Notes: generated by a model from the letters alone, not told the origin. Numbered from the stretch's first letter, positions 46,717-55,228 are shown. The stretch: DNA of 64,000 nt from Comamonas terrae (GCF_001544075.1 NZ_BCNT01000001.1:310001-374000), one strand, 5' to 3'. Made by a program: numbers and translations.

Positions 46717-47025
46717 ATGATGAAGCAAACGTTGATCGCCTTCGCTCTGTCCGTGGCTGCCGTGGCTCCCGCCATGGCCGACCAGGCCCTGGCACAGTCC
46801 AAGAACTGCATGGCCTGCCACGCAGTGGACAAAAAGGTCGTCGGCCCCGCCTTCAAGGACGTGGCGGCCAAGTATGCAGGCCAAAAGGATGCCGCTGACA
46901 AGCTGGCCGCCAAAGTGATCAAGGGCGGCAGCGGCGTCTGGGGTCCCGTGCCCATGCCCGCCAACCCCCAGGTCAACGAGGCCGAAGCCAAGAAGCTGGT
47001 GGCCTGGGTGCTGTCGCAGAAGTAA
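46717..47025 (+). CDS. Periplasmic monoheme c-type cytochrome (c551/c552 class)
   Basis: A 102-residue precursor with a signal peptide ending AMA at about residue 21, a heme site CMACH and the axial methionine region WGPVPMPANPQV typical of class I cytochromes c551. It probably carries electrons to terminal oxidases such as the cbb3 complex encoded at 20-23 kb. An AGGAACTC-type site lies before the ATG, and a second ATG follows at once. A terminator follows. Confidence 0.93.
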   Translation: MMKQTLIAFALSVAAVAPAMADQALAQSKNCMACHAVDKKVVGPAFKDVAAKYAGQKDAADKLAAKVIKGGSGVWGPVPMPANPQVNEAEAKKLVAWVLSQK

Positions 47026-47050
47026 TCGCTTCGACACAGTCCTGCGCGAG

Positions 47051-47083
47051 ATGCCGCCTCCCGAAAGGGTGAGCGGCATTTTT
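47051..47083 (+). terminator. Terminator after the c-type cytochrome gene
   Basis: ATGCCGC pairs with GCGGCAT, extended inside by CC/GG around GAAA, and is followed by T5. Confidence 0.85.
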
Positions 47084-47228
47084 CATGGCGGGCAGGCAGA
47101 CGGCCCTCCCGCTCCTCAAAGCCTGCATGGCCACCCGACAAACGGGCAAGCCGCTATCCGACAGCCCGATCGAATGTCAGATACGTTAATTGGCTGGCGG
47201 CCAGTGTGCCGTCTCAGGAGCGCCATCA

Positions 47229-47636
47229 ATGCAAATCAGGAAATACTCCGCAATCGGAGCAATCGCGTTGGGAATCGTCGCCACGCTGGGTCTTTCGGGC
47301 TGCGTCGCAGTGCAGGAGGCTCCGCCACACCGTGCCCCGCATCCACAGCCGGCGGCCGTGCAGATACGGACCATGCCCGAAGTCATTGTCGAGGAGCGCA
47401 GTCCCCCGCCTGCCCCCAACTGGCATTGGGTCAACGGATACTGGAAATGGGAATACAACCGCTGGAACTGGCATCCGGGACGCTGGGTCGCCACTGCGGT
47501 TCCCCCCATGCCAAAGCCCATCATCGAACAATGGGGGCCTCCTCCCAGCCCGCGCCATTACTGGGTTCCGGGCCACTGGATCTGGCATCCTGAAATGAAC
47601 AACTGGTTCTGGGTCAACGGACGCTGGTATTCCTGA
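47229..47636 (+). CDS. WXXGXW-repeat lipoprotein
   Basis: A 135-residue protein with a lipoprotein signal (LSGC lipobox). The mature part is rich in proline and tryptophan and carries WHWVNGYWKW, NWHPGRW, HYWVPGHWIWHP and WFWVNGRW, the WXXGXW (YXWXPG-type) repeat seen in small envelope proteins of proteobacteria. AGGAG stands 10 nt before the ATG. Function unknown; an outer-membrane or cell-surface role is likely from the lipobox. Confidence 0.85.
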   Translation: MQIRKYSAIGAIALGIVATLGLSGCVAVQEAPPHRAPHPQPAAVQIRTMPEVIVEERSPPPAPNWHWVNGYWKWEYNRWNWHPGRWVATAVPPMPKPIIEQWGPPPSPRHYWVPGHWIWHPEMNNWFWVNGRWYS

Positions 47637-47655
47637 ACCGCGTCCCCGCTTTCAG

Positions 47656-47684
47656 GCCGCTCCATGCGAGCGGCTTTTCTTTTT
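47656..47684 (+). terminator. Terminator after the WXXGXW lipoprotein gene
   Basis: GCCGCTC and GAGCGGC form a 7-bp stem with a CATGC loop followed by TTTTCTTTTT. The following 200 bases to the next gene are AT-rich for this window and show no other gene. Confidence 0.85.
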
Positions 47685-47893
47685 CCTGCCTTCTTTTTCA
47701 AAGAGCCTCTTTTCCGCGTGCCACCCATGGCAGGCGATATTCAGGCAAATCGACAAGAGCCGGGAATAGCCTCCTCCCAAAAGGAACAGAGGGATAACCC
47801 ATACATTTGCTCACCCTAACTGTTCAATTAAAACAAGACCCATAATCATTTGCACCCTAATATGGGCCGTTTCCACCCGACCCGGGAAACGCA

Positions 47894-48208
47894 ATGAACC
47901 ATACCCCCGCCCATTTGATCCTCGCCGCCCATGTGCGGGAGCTGGCTCACCGCGTGCGACACGAGCGCCTGGAGGCTGCCCTGGCCGACTGGGAAAGCAG
48001 GGCCGGTCCACTTCCCGCAAAACCTGTGCTTCCCTCCACGCCCCAGGAGCTTCTGGAATTCTCCCGTGCGGAAAAAGCCGAGAGCGATTTCAAGAAAGCC
48101 AGGTCCGCCTTCAGGACACAATGGCTGGACTCTCACTCGGCCCTGTCGTTTTCCCGGGATGCGCTTGCATTGCTGGTGCAGGTGGCCGATGAAATTGCGC
48201 CTTGCTAG
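47894..48208 (+). CDS. Hypothetical protein
   Basis: A 104-residue soluble, mainly helical protein with no signal peptide and no motif I recognise. Charged stretches (LAHRVRHERLEAALADWESR, EFSRAEKAESDFKKARSAF) suggest an amphipathic helical bundle. The upstream region is AT-rich, with CATAAT near 47841 as a possible -10. The ribosome site is weak (GGGAAACGC). Codon use looks like the neighbours, so a real gene is likely, though not certain. Confidence 0.6.
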   Translation: MNHTPAHLILAAHVRELAHRVRHERLEAALADWESRAGPLPAKPVLPSTPQELLEFSRAEKAESDFKKARSAFRTQWLDSHSALSFSRDALALLVQVADEIAPC

Positions 48209-48254
48209 CACTGCGACATCCGCCCCACGCATTTCGGGGCAAGAACCAGGACAT

Positions 48255-48290
48255 CAAAAGCCCCGCAGCACAAGGCATTTGCGGGGCTTT
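48255..48290. terminator. Terminator between the hypothetical gene and the PRC-barrel gene
   Basis: AAAGCCCCGC and GCGGGGCTTT are perfect 10-base arms. The T run is longer on the minus strand (CTTTTG), so it mainly serves the PRC-barrel gene, but it can act for the convergent gene too. Confidence 0.85.
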
Positions 48291-48310
48291 GACGCAGCAG
48301 GCCGAGGACG

Positions 48311-48709
48311 CTATCTTGCGTATTCGAATTTCGGCAGCGCCTTGATCGCGTCCTTGGTGGCGCCGGCCAGCATGATCTTTCCGTTGTCGATCCGGAACTG
48401 GTTGATGGGAATGGCAACGTCATGCTTGCCCATGCCCAGAAAGCCACCGGCGCCGATGATGGCATAGGAAAGCGCCTTGTCGGGCGCAACAATGACATCG
48501 TCGACCTTGCCAACGACCCTGCCTTCGTCGTTGTAGACCTTCTTGCCGAGAATCGACTTCTTGAGACTCCAGCCGGCAGCCACGGCCTGTATCTCGGTGG
48601 CTGTCACGCCCAAAGTGGCGGTACCGGCCACCTGAGCCCAGCCCGAAGAGACAACGCCCACAGCCAGCGCAGCGCCGACCAGCCCTGTTTTCAATGTCTT
48701 GAGATCCAT
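48311..48709 (-). CDS. PRC-barrel domain protein, exported
   Basis: A 132-residue protein with a signal peptide (LVGAALAVGVVSSGWAQ). The mature part contains a PRC-barrel fold segment: KKSILGKKVYNDEGRVVGKVDDVIVAPD, then SYAIIGAGGFLGMGKHDVAIP. PRC-barrel proteins range from ribosome maturation factors to small stress proteins; exported ones are mostly uncharacterised. GGAAAGGAG lies upstream of the ATG at 48709. Confidence 0.85.
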   Translation of the reverse strand: MDLKTLKTGLVGAALAVGVVSSGWAQVAGTATLGVTATEIQAVAAGWSLKKSILGKKVYNDEGRVVGKVDDVIVAPDKALSYAIIGAGGFLGMGKHDVAIPINQFRIDNGKIMLAGATKDAIKALPKFEYAR

Positions 48710-48800
48710 CGTCCGAACTCCTTTCCACACATCGAATCCCTATTAGGAACCTCGGAGGCCGGATCGCTCATCGGAGAGTGAACAGTACCGCCGTAAGCCA

Positions 48801-48828
48801 AGGCATGGGAGTCCATAGTCCCATGCCT
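48801..48828. repeat. Inverted repeat with 10-bp arms
   Basis: AGGCATGGGA and TCCCATGCCT flank an 8-nt loop in the gene-poor stretch 48710-49070. No T run follows. Apart from this hairpin, and a doubtful short frame at 48968-49084 running into the next gene, I see nothing convincing in this interval. Confidence 0.5.
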
Positions 48829-49070
48829 ACAGCCAGTGCGCAGGCAGGCCGGTCCTGCACTGCGCCACCACGCCCCCACCGGGGAGCCCGATGCACCAGC
48901 ACGAAAGCCCCGCCATCTACAAAACGCTGGCCGGCGCCATCGGCCAGGAGGGCGATACCCGGGACGCATGTTTGGAGTTATCAATCAGCCCTCGGTCCAG
49001 AAGCTGCTCCAGGCCGCCTTTGCCAGCAAGCGCTTCATCCCCGAAATTGTCCCCATCATGGAGGATGATG

Positions 49071-49361
49071 ATGACACCCACTGAGCGTCTTGCCGCCCAC
49101 CCGGCCCTTGCAGAAGCGACCATTCTGTCTTTGCAGGCCCGGCTGGAGTGGCTGCCCATCGAGACCGCGCCAAAGGACGGGCGCTGCATATTGCTGTACA
49201 CCGGCGACGGCATCGTCGAATGCGCCTGGAGCTTCGGGTTCTGGGAGCCGCAGCCTTCCTGTCTTGCAGCACACGATGGCATAGGTACCGTGCTTTCCGA
49301 CAGCCCCACCCACTGGATGCCGCTGCCTCCTCCACCAAGGCCCAGGCTGGCATCTGCCTGA
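49071..49361 (+). CDS. DUF551-like small protein, phage type
   Basis: A 96-residue protein whose centre reads WLPIETAPKDGRCILLYTGDG, followed by FGFWEPQ and ending THWMPLPPPP. This W-I-tAPkdG...thWmPLP arrangement is typical of DUF551-like proteins, most often found in phages and prophages. GGAGG stands 7 nt before the ATG at 49071; two in-frame ATGs precede it directly. No other phage gene is nearby. Function unknown. Confidence 0.6.
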   Translation: MTPTERLAAHPALAEATILSLQARLEWLPIETAPKDGRCILLYTGDGIVECAWSFGFWEPQPSCLAAHDGIGTVLSDSPTHWMPLPPPPRPRLASA

Positions 49362-49374
49362 TGCAAGCGATGGC

Positions 49375-49908
49375 CTAGGCCTTTCTGCCCTGCATGGCCG
49401 CCAGCCAGCGCCTGGCCTGGCTTGGCTGGCTGAACTCCAGCCACTGAAGCTGCGGATACTGCCGGCTTTCGCGCAGCCAGGCATATTTGCGCCGGTTCTT
49501 CGCAAATGTCCTGCATGACCACAGAAGAATCGAATCCCTGGAGAAAAACGCCTTGGCCCAGGTTTCCCGGTTGCCGTGGGAGAGCGTCGTCCGCAAGGCA
49601 ACCCGGCACGCCGTGCGCCAGAGCACCCGCGAAAAAACGGTCAAGCGGCCATAGTTCAGCCACACGACATGCGTGGCACGCGACCAGAGAAGATCCCGCA
49701 CGGCATGGTAGTTGCCGTCGGCCACCCAGGCCTGGCCTTCAATGGCCACAGCCACCGCACTTTCAAACTCCTGCGCCGCCACAGGCTGCCACCCGGGGCC
49801 CCAGTAGAGCCGGTCCAGCTCGATGTACGGCGACTGCAATGCCTGTGCCAGCGCAGCAGCAAAAGTGGACTTGCCGGCACCGCTGGTTCCGATGACTACC
49901 ACGCGCAT
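49375..49908 (-). CDS. Adenylate-kinase-like P-loop protein (FlaR/topology-modulation type)
   Basis: A 177-residue protein starting MRVVVIGTSGAGKSTFAAAL, with a Walker A at residues 7-15. LDRLYWGPGW and EGQAWVADGNYHAVRDLLW follow, features of the small P-loop family often labelled DNA topology modulation protein FlaR-related. The middle basic segment and the end LEFSQPSQARRWL fit that family. The true substrate is unknown; the annotation name is historical. It is convergent with the DUF551-like gene, 13 nt apart. Confidence 0.78.
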   Translation of the reverse strand: MRVVVIGTSGAGKSTFAAALAQALQSPYIELDRLYWGPGWQPVAAQEFESAVAVAIEGQAWVADGNYHAVRDLLWSRATHVVWLNYGRLTVFSRVLWRTACRVALRTTLSHGNRETWAKAFFSRDSILLWSCRTFAKNRRKYAWLRESRQYPQLQWLEFSQPSQARRWLAAMQGRKA

Positions 49909-50088
49909 GATTTTCCTGAGCCTGTCTTCCTGTCTGGAGCTGCCATTGTCGGCTTGCCGATCGATGAAGCCGTCCATTGCCTGCAGCGAAACTCTTGATC
50001 CGGCCCGGCGAGAACTTCGCGGTGCGGGAAAGCCGGCGTGCAGGACAGCCAAGAATGCACTTCCCGAAGACCCCCATGCAACACCGGC

Positions 50089-50544
50089 TCAATCCACGGC
50101 CGAGGTCAGGGGCCGGTTGCTCACCACATCCTTCATCACGAGAGTGGATGTCATGCGCTTCATGCCAGGCAGGGAGGTGAGGCGTTCGTCATAAAGGCGC
50201 TGAAAAGCCGGCAGATCGCGGGCCACGATATGCAGCAGGTAATCCGGATCGCCAAACAGTCTCTGGGCCTGGATGACGTTGTCCAGCGCCGCCACGGCAG
50301 CCTCAAAGTCTGCGACGGACCTGCTGTCGTTCAGCGTGACGAATACCAGCGCGGCAAACTCCAGGCCCAGCGCGGCCGGGTCCAGCTCGGCGCGGTAGCC
50401 GCGTATGACGCCCGACGCCTCCAATGCACGCACACGCCGGTGGCATGGCGACAGGCTCAGCCCCACGCGATCGGCCAGTTCCGTGACGGTCAGGCGACCA
50501 TCCTCCTCCAGTGCTGCAAGAATCTTCCTATCCAAAGCATTCAT
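50089..50544 (-). CDS. Lrp/AsnC family transcriptional regulator
   Basis: A 151-residue regulator with an N-terminal HTH (LDRKILAALEEDGRLTVTELADRVGLSLSPCHRRVRALE) and a RAM/AsnC ligand domain (VFVTLNDSRSVADFE, GDPDYLLHIVARDLPAFQRLYDE). It is divergent from a LysE-type exporter gene, an arrangement in which the Lrp protein usually controls the exporter in response to an amino acid. Confidence 0.94.
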   Translation of the reverse strand: MNALDRKILAALEEDGRLTVTELADRVGLSLSPCHRRVRALEASGVIRGYRAELDPAALGLEFAALVFVTLNDSRSVADFEAAVAALDNVIQAQRLFGDPDYLLHIVARDLPAFQRLYDERLTSLPGMKRMTSTLVMKDVVSNRPLTSAVD

Positions 50545-50570
50545 TTGGAAATAAATTCCATTTATTCAGT

Positions 50571-50592
50571 TTTCCAAGACAAATATTGGAAG
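50571..50592. promoter_or_regulatory. Possible Lrp operator between lrp-like and lysE-like genes
   Basis: The 104-bp divergent spacer is AT-rich. TTCCAA...TTGGAA forms a dyad with an 8-9 nt centre, and GGAAATAAATTCC (about 50550-50562) is a second partial dyad near the Lrp start. AT-rich dyads of this kind suit Lrp-family binding. Confidence 0.4.
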
Positions 50593-50648
50593 CACATTCT
50601 CACTGGCAGTCAATATCCTTCCCGCTTTACAGCTTGTTGGGAAATCTT

Positions 50649-51269
50649 GTGTCATTGTCCGCAGTCGCCGCCTTCTGGGCCGTTTCGTTTCTTCTGGTCC
50701 TCACTCCGGGAGCGGATTGGGCCTATGTCATCTCCGCCGGGTTGCGGGGGCGCGCTCTGGTGCTGCCCGCCGTGGCCGGCCTGGCCTGCGGGGCGCTGCT
50801 TGCCACATTGGCCGTTGCGGCCGGCGTGGGCTCACTGGTGGCACGCAGTCCCGTGGTGCTTACCGTTCTTACCATGGCGGGCGCCGCCTATCTGCTGTGG
50901 CTGGGCATTGGCATGTGGCGCCATCCTGGCGTTGCAAGCTCCGCGACGGACCACGGCGACGAAGGAGCATGGCGCTGGATCGTCAAGGGCGCGGGCACCA
51001 GCGGGCTCAATCCCAAGCTGATGCTGTTGCTGCTGGCGCTGCTGCCGCAATTCGTGCGGCCATCCGCCTCCTGGCCGGTCGGCATGCAGATCGTGGTGCT
51101 CGGGGCCGTGCACGCCGCCAGTTGCTGCGTGGTCTATTTCAGCGTGGGCCTGGCCTCCCAGCGAGTGCTCGGGGCCCGCCGCTCAGCGGCCCTCGTCGTT
51201 TCACGGCTGTCAGGCGGCCTCATGGTGGCGATTGCGGTGTTGCTGCTCGCGCAGGGGCTGCTTCGCTGA
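50649..51269 (+). CDS. LysE/RhtB family amino-acid exporter
   Basis: A 206-residue permease with six hydrophobic segments. It starts at GTG 50649 with GGGAAA 6 nt upstream. The family signature is FLLVLTPGADWAYVISAGLRGR near the N-terminus, with SGLNPKLMLLLLALLPQFV in the middle. It is divergent from the Lrp-like regulator. The exported amino acid cannot be told. Confidence 0.9.
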   Translation: MSLSAVAAFWAVSFLLVLTPGADWAYVISAGLRGRALVLPAVAGLACGALLATLAVAAGVGSLVARSPVVLTVLTMAGAAYLLWLGIGMWRHPGVASSATDHGDEGAWRWIVKGAGTSGLNPKLMLLLLALLPQFVRPSASWPVGMQIVVLGAVHAASCCVVYFSVGLASQRVLGARRSAALVVSRLSGGLMVAIAVLLLAQGLLR

Positions 51270-51312
51270 CCGGATTGCAGCCCATGGCAGCAAAGGCCAG
51301 GGGCGCGCTCCG

Positions 51313-52539
51313 TTACCCCTTTTGCCCGGCCGGCCGCGTCCGCGGCAGAAAGGCGGTCGCCAGGCCCAGCAATGGCAGGAAGGAGCAGACCTGGTAGACC
51401 CAGGTAATGCCATGCGTGTCCGCCAGCTGCCCCAGGCCTGCCGCGCCCAGCCCGCCAAGGCCGAACATCAGGCCGAACATGACTCCCGACACCATGCCCA
51501 CACGCCCGGGCACGGCTTCCTGCGCATACACCACCAGTGCTGCGAACGCGGACGACATCACCAGTCCGATCGCAATGGCCAGCACCGCCGTCCAGAAAAG
51601 GCTCGCATGGGGCAGTGCCAGTGCAAACGGCGCCACGCCCAGAAAGGACACCCAGATCACGGCCTTGCGGCCGATGCGGTCGCCCACGGGGCCTCCTGCA
51701 AAGGTGCCCAGAGCCACCGCAGCCAGGAAGATGAACAGATAGATCTGGCTTTCGCGCAGGCCGATGCCGAAACGCTCGATCAGATAGAAGGTGAAGTAGT
51801 TCGTGAATGCGGCGATATAGACGAACTTGGCGAACATCAGAATCGCGATGACCACCATGGCCCGGATGACGGCGCTGCGTTCCAGGCCTGCGGCCTGGTT
51901 GCGGGCCATGCTCCGGGCCTGGGCCTGGCCGTGGCGCAGCGTCCAGCCCGTGATGCGCATCAGTACCCAGATGGCCAGCAAGGCCACCAGCATGAACCAG
52001 GCAATGGCAGGCTGGCCGTAGGGTACGACCAGTGCGGCTGCCAGCAAGGGGCCGATGGCCGAACCGGTATTGCCGCCCACCTGAAAGGTGGACTGGGCAG
52101 TCCCGAAACGCCCGCCCGAAGCCATGCGGGCCACGCGCGATGCCTCGGGGTGGAAGGTCGCGGAGCCGATGCCCACCACGCACGCAGCCACGATCAGCAT
52201 GGGATAACTGCCGGCAAGCGACAGCATGGCAATGCCTGCCAGGGTCATCGTCATGCCGGCCGGCAGCAGGTAAGGTTTGGGATGCTTGTCGGTATAAAGG
52301 CCGATCCAGGGCTGCAGCAGCGATGCCGTGACCTGGTAGGCCAGCGCAATGCCGCCGATCTGGCCAAAGCTCAGGGAAAACTGCGTCTTCAGCATTGGAT
52401 ACACGGACGGCAGCAAGGCCTGGATCAGATCATTGAGCAAGTGCGCAAAGGCGGCGGCTCCGACAATTCGGAACGCAAAGCCCTGGGACGGAGGAACAGG
52501 CGGTGCATCGGCGGCAACGGCGGCGCTTGGTATGGACAT
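51313..52539 (-). CDS. MFS transporter, fosmidomycin-resistance (Fsr) type
   Basis: A 408-residue, 12-helix permease. HLLNDLIQALLPSVYPMLK and GQIGGIALAYQVTASLLQPWIGLYTD near the start, and GIGSATFHPEASRVAR in the middle, are hallmarks of the Fsr family of MFS exporters. The start is taken at MSIPSAAV (52539); an ATG at 52578 adds 13 residues without family features. It is divergent from an AraC-type regulator 142 nt away. Confidence 0.88.
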   Translation of the reverse strand: MSIPSAAVAADAPPVPPSQGFAFRIVGAAAFAHLLNDLIQALLPSVYPMLKTQFSLSFGQIGGIALAYQVTASLLQPWIGLYTDKHPKPYLLPAGMTMTLAGIAMLSLAGSYPMLIVAACVVGIGSATFHPEASRVARMASGGRFGTAQSTFQVGGNTGSAIGPLLAAALVVPYGQPAIAWFMLVALLAIWVLMRITGWTLRHGQAQARSMARNQAAGLERSAVIRAMVVIAILMFAKFVYIAAFTNYFTFYLIERFGIGLRESQIYLFIFLAAVALGTFAGGPVGDRIGRKAVIWVSFLGVAPFALALPHASLFWTAVLAIAIGLVMSSAFAALVVYAQEAVPGRVGMVSGVMFGLMFGLGGLGAAGLGQLADTHGITWVYQVCSFLPLLGLATAFLPRTRPAGQKG

Positions 52540-52680
52540 GGTCGAGGTATTGGCGCAAGGATGACGGTGCACGCCCATGGCTCAAGCCTGGCCAAGGGAC
52601 ATGCCGGGAAAAGCGCGATTCTAGAAATCGGGCTACAGTCTGTCTTGCGCAATTGAGCGCCAGATATTTTCAAAAAGGAC

Positions 52681-53475
52681 ATGCCTGACCGCCCCACCCC
52701 CGAGACATTGGCGCAGGACCTGGCACGTGTCGAAAACAGCAGCGCACCGGTGTCCTGCCGCGCCACCAACTATCCCCCGGGGTGGGAAGTGCTGCCGCAT
52801 GCGCACACCAAGCATCAGCTGATCCATGCGCTGCAGGGCGTGATGGTGGTGCATTCCGAAGCAGGCCATTGGGTCGTCCCCCCCAGCCGCGGCCTCTGGA
52901 TGCCGGCCGGCATGACCCACTCCATACGCTGCATCGGCGAAGTGCACATGCGCAGCCTCTATGTGCAGCGCCATGCCGCACCGCAGCTTTTCGAAAATTG
53001 CCAGGTCGTGGGCATCAGTGCGCTGCTGCGCGAACTCATCCGCGCGGCCATGGAAGTTGGCCCTGCGTATGCGCCAGACTCGCGCGACGGACGCCTGATG
53101 CGCCTGCTGCTCGACGAACTGCATGCACTGCCCGTGCTGCCGCTGCATCTTCCCATGCCATCGGACGCCCGCGCGCAGAAGATCTGCCGGCGTCTGCTGC
53201 AGCAGCCGGACGACGCCTCGACGCTGGCCGACTGGGCTGCGCACCTGCAGATCGACGTGAAGACCATCCAGCGTCTGTTTGCCAGCCAGACCGGCATGAC
53301 CTTCGGCCAGTGGCGCCAGCAGGCGCGCCTGCTCAGGGCCCTGGAGCTGCTGGCCACCGGCGAAAGAATCATAGACATCGCGCTGGCGCTGGGCTACGAC
53401 AGCCCCGGCGCATTCGCGACGATGTTCAGAAAGCATTTCGGCCAGGCTCCCAGCCAGTTCTTCGATGCCCGCTGA
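52681..53475 (+). CDS. AraC-family regulator with cupin sensor domain
   Basis: A 264-residue protein. The N-terminal cupin-like part (WEVLPHAHTKHQLIHALQGVM, HWVVPPSRGLWMPAGMTHSIRC) is followed by a C-terminal AraC HTH (LADWAAHLQIDVKTIQRLFASQTGMTF and IIDIALALGYDSPGAFATMFRKHFG). AAAGGAC precedes the ATG. It faces away from the Fsr-type pump gene, its probable target. This cupin-AraC plus MFS arrangement is common in proteobacteria. Confidence 0.92.
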   Translation: MPDRPTPETLAQDLARVENSSAPVSCRATNYPPGWEVLPHAHTKHQLIHALQGVMVVHSEAGHWVVPPSRGLWMPAGMTHSIRCIGEVHMRSLYVQRHAAPQLFENCQVVGISALLRELIRAAMEVGPAYAPDSRDGRLMRLLLDELHALPVLPLHLPMPSDARAQKICRRLLQQPDDASTLADWAAHLQIDVKTIQRLFASQTGMTFGQWRQQARLLRALELLATGERIIDIALALGYDSPGAFATMFRKHFGQAPSQFFDAR

Positions 53476-53515
53476 AGCGCCCGTGCGCGGCTTCGCCGGC
53501 GAAGCCGCGCCTGGC

Positions 53516-54010
53516 TCACGGCCTTGCAGCCGAGCGCCGGGCCCGCCCCTGGCGCCCGGCTTCTGCGCCGCTCCTGGAGCGCGGTACCGCGGACGTCGCA
53601 TCTGCTTGCGCCAGTCCCAGCCCGGACAGCACGCGCCGGGCATTGGTGGCGCAATCCATGTCGTCGGGCTTGGCCTCGATCTGCGCCATCAGCTCGACCA
53701 GCTCGGACTTGCTCTGCGCGAGCTGTGCCTGCATGGACTCGATATCCCGCACCTTGCGGCGCAGCGTATCGAGCAAGCTGTCGTGCTCCCACCGCGACAG
53801 GCCATCGGGCAGCAGCACACGCAACTCGTCAAGACTGAAACCCGCGCGCTGGCCGACCGCAATCAGCCTGAGCACCAGCACCGCCTCGTCGGGATAGCTC
53901 CGATAGCCGTTGGCTTGCCGCTGCGCCGGCTTGAGCAGGCCTATGCGCTCATAGAAGCGGATGCGCGAAGTCGCAAGGCCGGTGCGCTGCGCAAGTTCGC
54001 CGATATTCAT
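53516..54010 (-). CDS. MerR-family transcriptional regulator
   Basis: A 164-residue regulator with the MerR winged helix (NIGELAQRTGLATSRIRFYERIGLLKPAQRQANGYRSY). A long dimerisation helix follows (SLLDTLRRKVRDIESMQAQLAQSKSELVEL) and a basic tail. The ATG at 54010 gives the standard N-terminus; an upstream ATG at 54043 would lie in the operator. It is divergent from the NmrA-type gene and reads its promoter region. Confidence 0.92.
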   Translation of the reverse strand: MNIGELAQRTGLATSRIRFYERIGLLKPAQRQANGYRSYPDEAVLVLRLIAVGQRAGFSLDELRVLLPDGLSRWEHDSLLDTLRRKVRDIESMQAQLAQSKSELVELMAQIEAKPDDMDCATNARRVLSGLGLAQADATSAVPRSRSGAEAGRQGRARRSAARP

Positions 54011-54039
54011 GTTCGGGATGCTCCAGGTGGAATCGGAGT

Positions 54040-54070
54040 TTGACATTAAACCTTGCTTCAAGGTTAACCT
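54040..54070 (+). promoter_or_regulatory. MerR-type long-spacer promoter with dyad operator
   Basis: TTGACA (54040-54045) and TAACCT (54065-54070) are 19 bp apart, the long spacer that MerR regulators correct by bending DNA. The spacer and first -10 base hold AACCTTG-CTT-CAAGGTT (54049-54065), a perfect 7-bp inverted repeat. It drives the NmrA-type gene at 54112. Confidence 0.88.
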
Positions 54071-54111
54071 TTTGCCAGTTTCATGAAAGCACACTTGAAA
54101 AGGCATACGCA

Positions 54112-55053
54112 ATGCAGACGATATTGGGAGCCAACGGCCAGATCGCAACAGAGCTTGCAAGAGAGCTGAAGCGCAGCCATACCGGCGATCTACGGCTGGT
54201 CAGCCGCAATCCGCGCAAGGTCAACGACACCGACCGCCTCCTGCGCGCCAACCTGCTCGACGCCAAGCAGACCGCGGCGGCCGTCCAGGGCAGCAGCATC
54301 GTCTACTTCACTGCCGGCCTGCCGCCGGACACGGAACTATGGGAGGCACAGTTCCCCACGATGCTGAAAAATGCACTGGAGGCCTGCCGGGCCGCAGGCG
54401 CCAGTTTCGTCTACTTCGACAATACCTACATGTATCCCCAGGATGCACGGCTGCAGACCGAGGACACGCTCTTTGCGCCGGTCGGGCGCAAGGGCAAGGT
54501 ACGCGCGGCCATGGCTTGCATGGTACTGGAGGAAATGGCGCGGGCAGACATTCCCGTGCTCATAGGCCGCGCCCCGGAGTTCTATGGCCCCGGCAAGACA
54601 CAGAGCTTCACCAATGCACTGGTCATCGAAAAACTGCAGGCCGGGAAAAAACCGCGTGTGCCCGTGCGCGACGACACGCGGCGCACGCTCATCTGGACGC
54701 CCGATGCCAGCCGGGCACTGGCGCTGCTGGGCAATACCCCCGATGCCTATGGACAGACCTGGCATCTGCCTTGCTGCGATGACCGTCCCACCTACCGGCA
54801 GTTCGTTGCCATGGCCAGCCAGGCATTCGGGGGCAACGGCTCCTACACCGTGATCGGCAAATGGACCCTGGCCCTTGCCGGCCTCTTTTCGAAGCAGGTG
54901 CGCGAGATCCAGGAGCTGCTGCCGCGCTACGCGCAGGACAACCTCTTCGACTCCACCAAATTCAAGCGCCGCTTTCCGAGCTTCGATGTGACCAGCTACG
55001 GTCAGGGTGTGGAGCGGATCCGGCAGGAGTGGGCGCACGGACAGGCTGCGTAG
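54112..55053 (+). CDS. NAD(P)-binding NmrA/SDR-type oxidoreductase
   Basis: A 313-residue atypical short-chain dehydrogenase with an N-terminal Rossmann motif ILGANGQIATELARELK, then SIVYFTAG, FVYFDNTYMYPQ and LIGRAPEFYGPG. It resembles NAD-dependent epimerase/dehydratases. MerR control from the shared promoter suggests a stress or electrophile response; the substrate is unknown. No strong ribosome site is seen before the ATG. Downstream bases 55054-55228 hold no gene. Confidence 0.88.
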   Translation: MQTILGANGQIATELARELKRSHTGDLRLVSRNPRKVNDTDRLLRANLLDAKQTAAAVQGSSIVYFTAGLPPDTELWEAQFPTMLKNALEACRAAGASFVYFDNTYMYPQDARLQTEDTLFAPVGRKGKVRAAMACMVLEEMARADIPVLIGRAPEFYGPGKTQSFTNALVIEKLQAGKKPRVPVRDDTRRTLIWTPDASRALALLGNTPDAYGQTWHLPCCDDRPTYRQFVAMASQAFGGNGSYTVIGKWTLALAGLFSKQVREIQELLPRYAQDNLFDSTKFKRRFPSFDVTSYGQGVERIRQEWAHGQAA

Positions 55054-55228
55054 AGGGGTTCGCAGCATCAGTGCCCCCATGGGGGCAGGCCGGCAGATGC
55101 TCCCAGCCAGTGGCACTTCTGATGCGCACGGTGGACGCGCTTCAACGCACCGACAGTCTCCATGGCTGCCGGCGCGTTGCGCGCTCCGCTTCAGCCATGG
55201 ATGACTGAAGCGCGGAGCGGTAGCCCGG

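Noticed and set aside
48836..49084. Short frames before the DUF551-like gene, including one starting at 48968
   Set aside because: The 38-residue frame from 48968 has no close ribosome site and no family; an overlapping frame from 48891 looks protein-like only at its start. Neither is convincing, although a decayed gene is possible.
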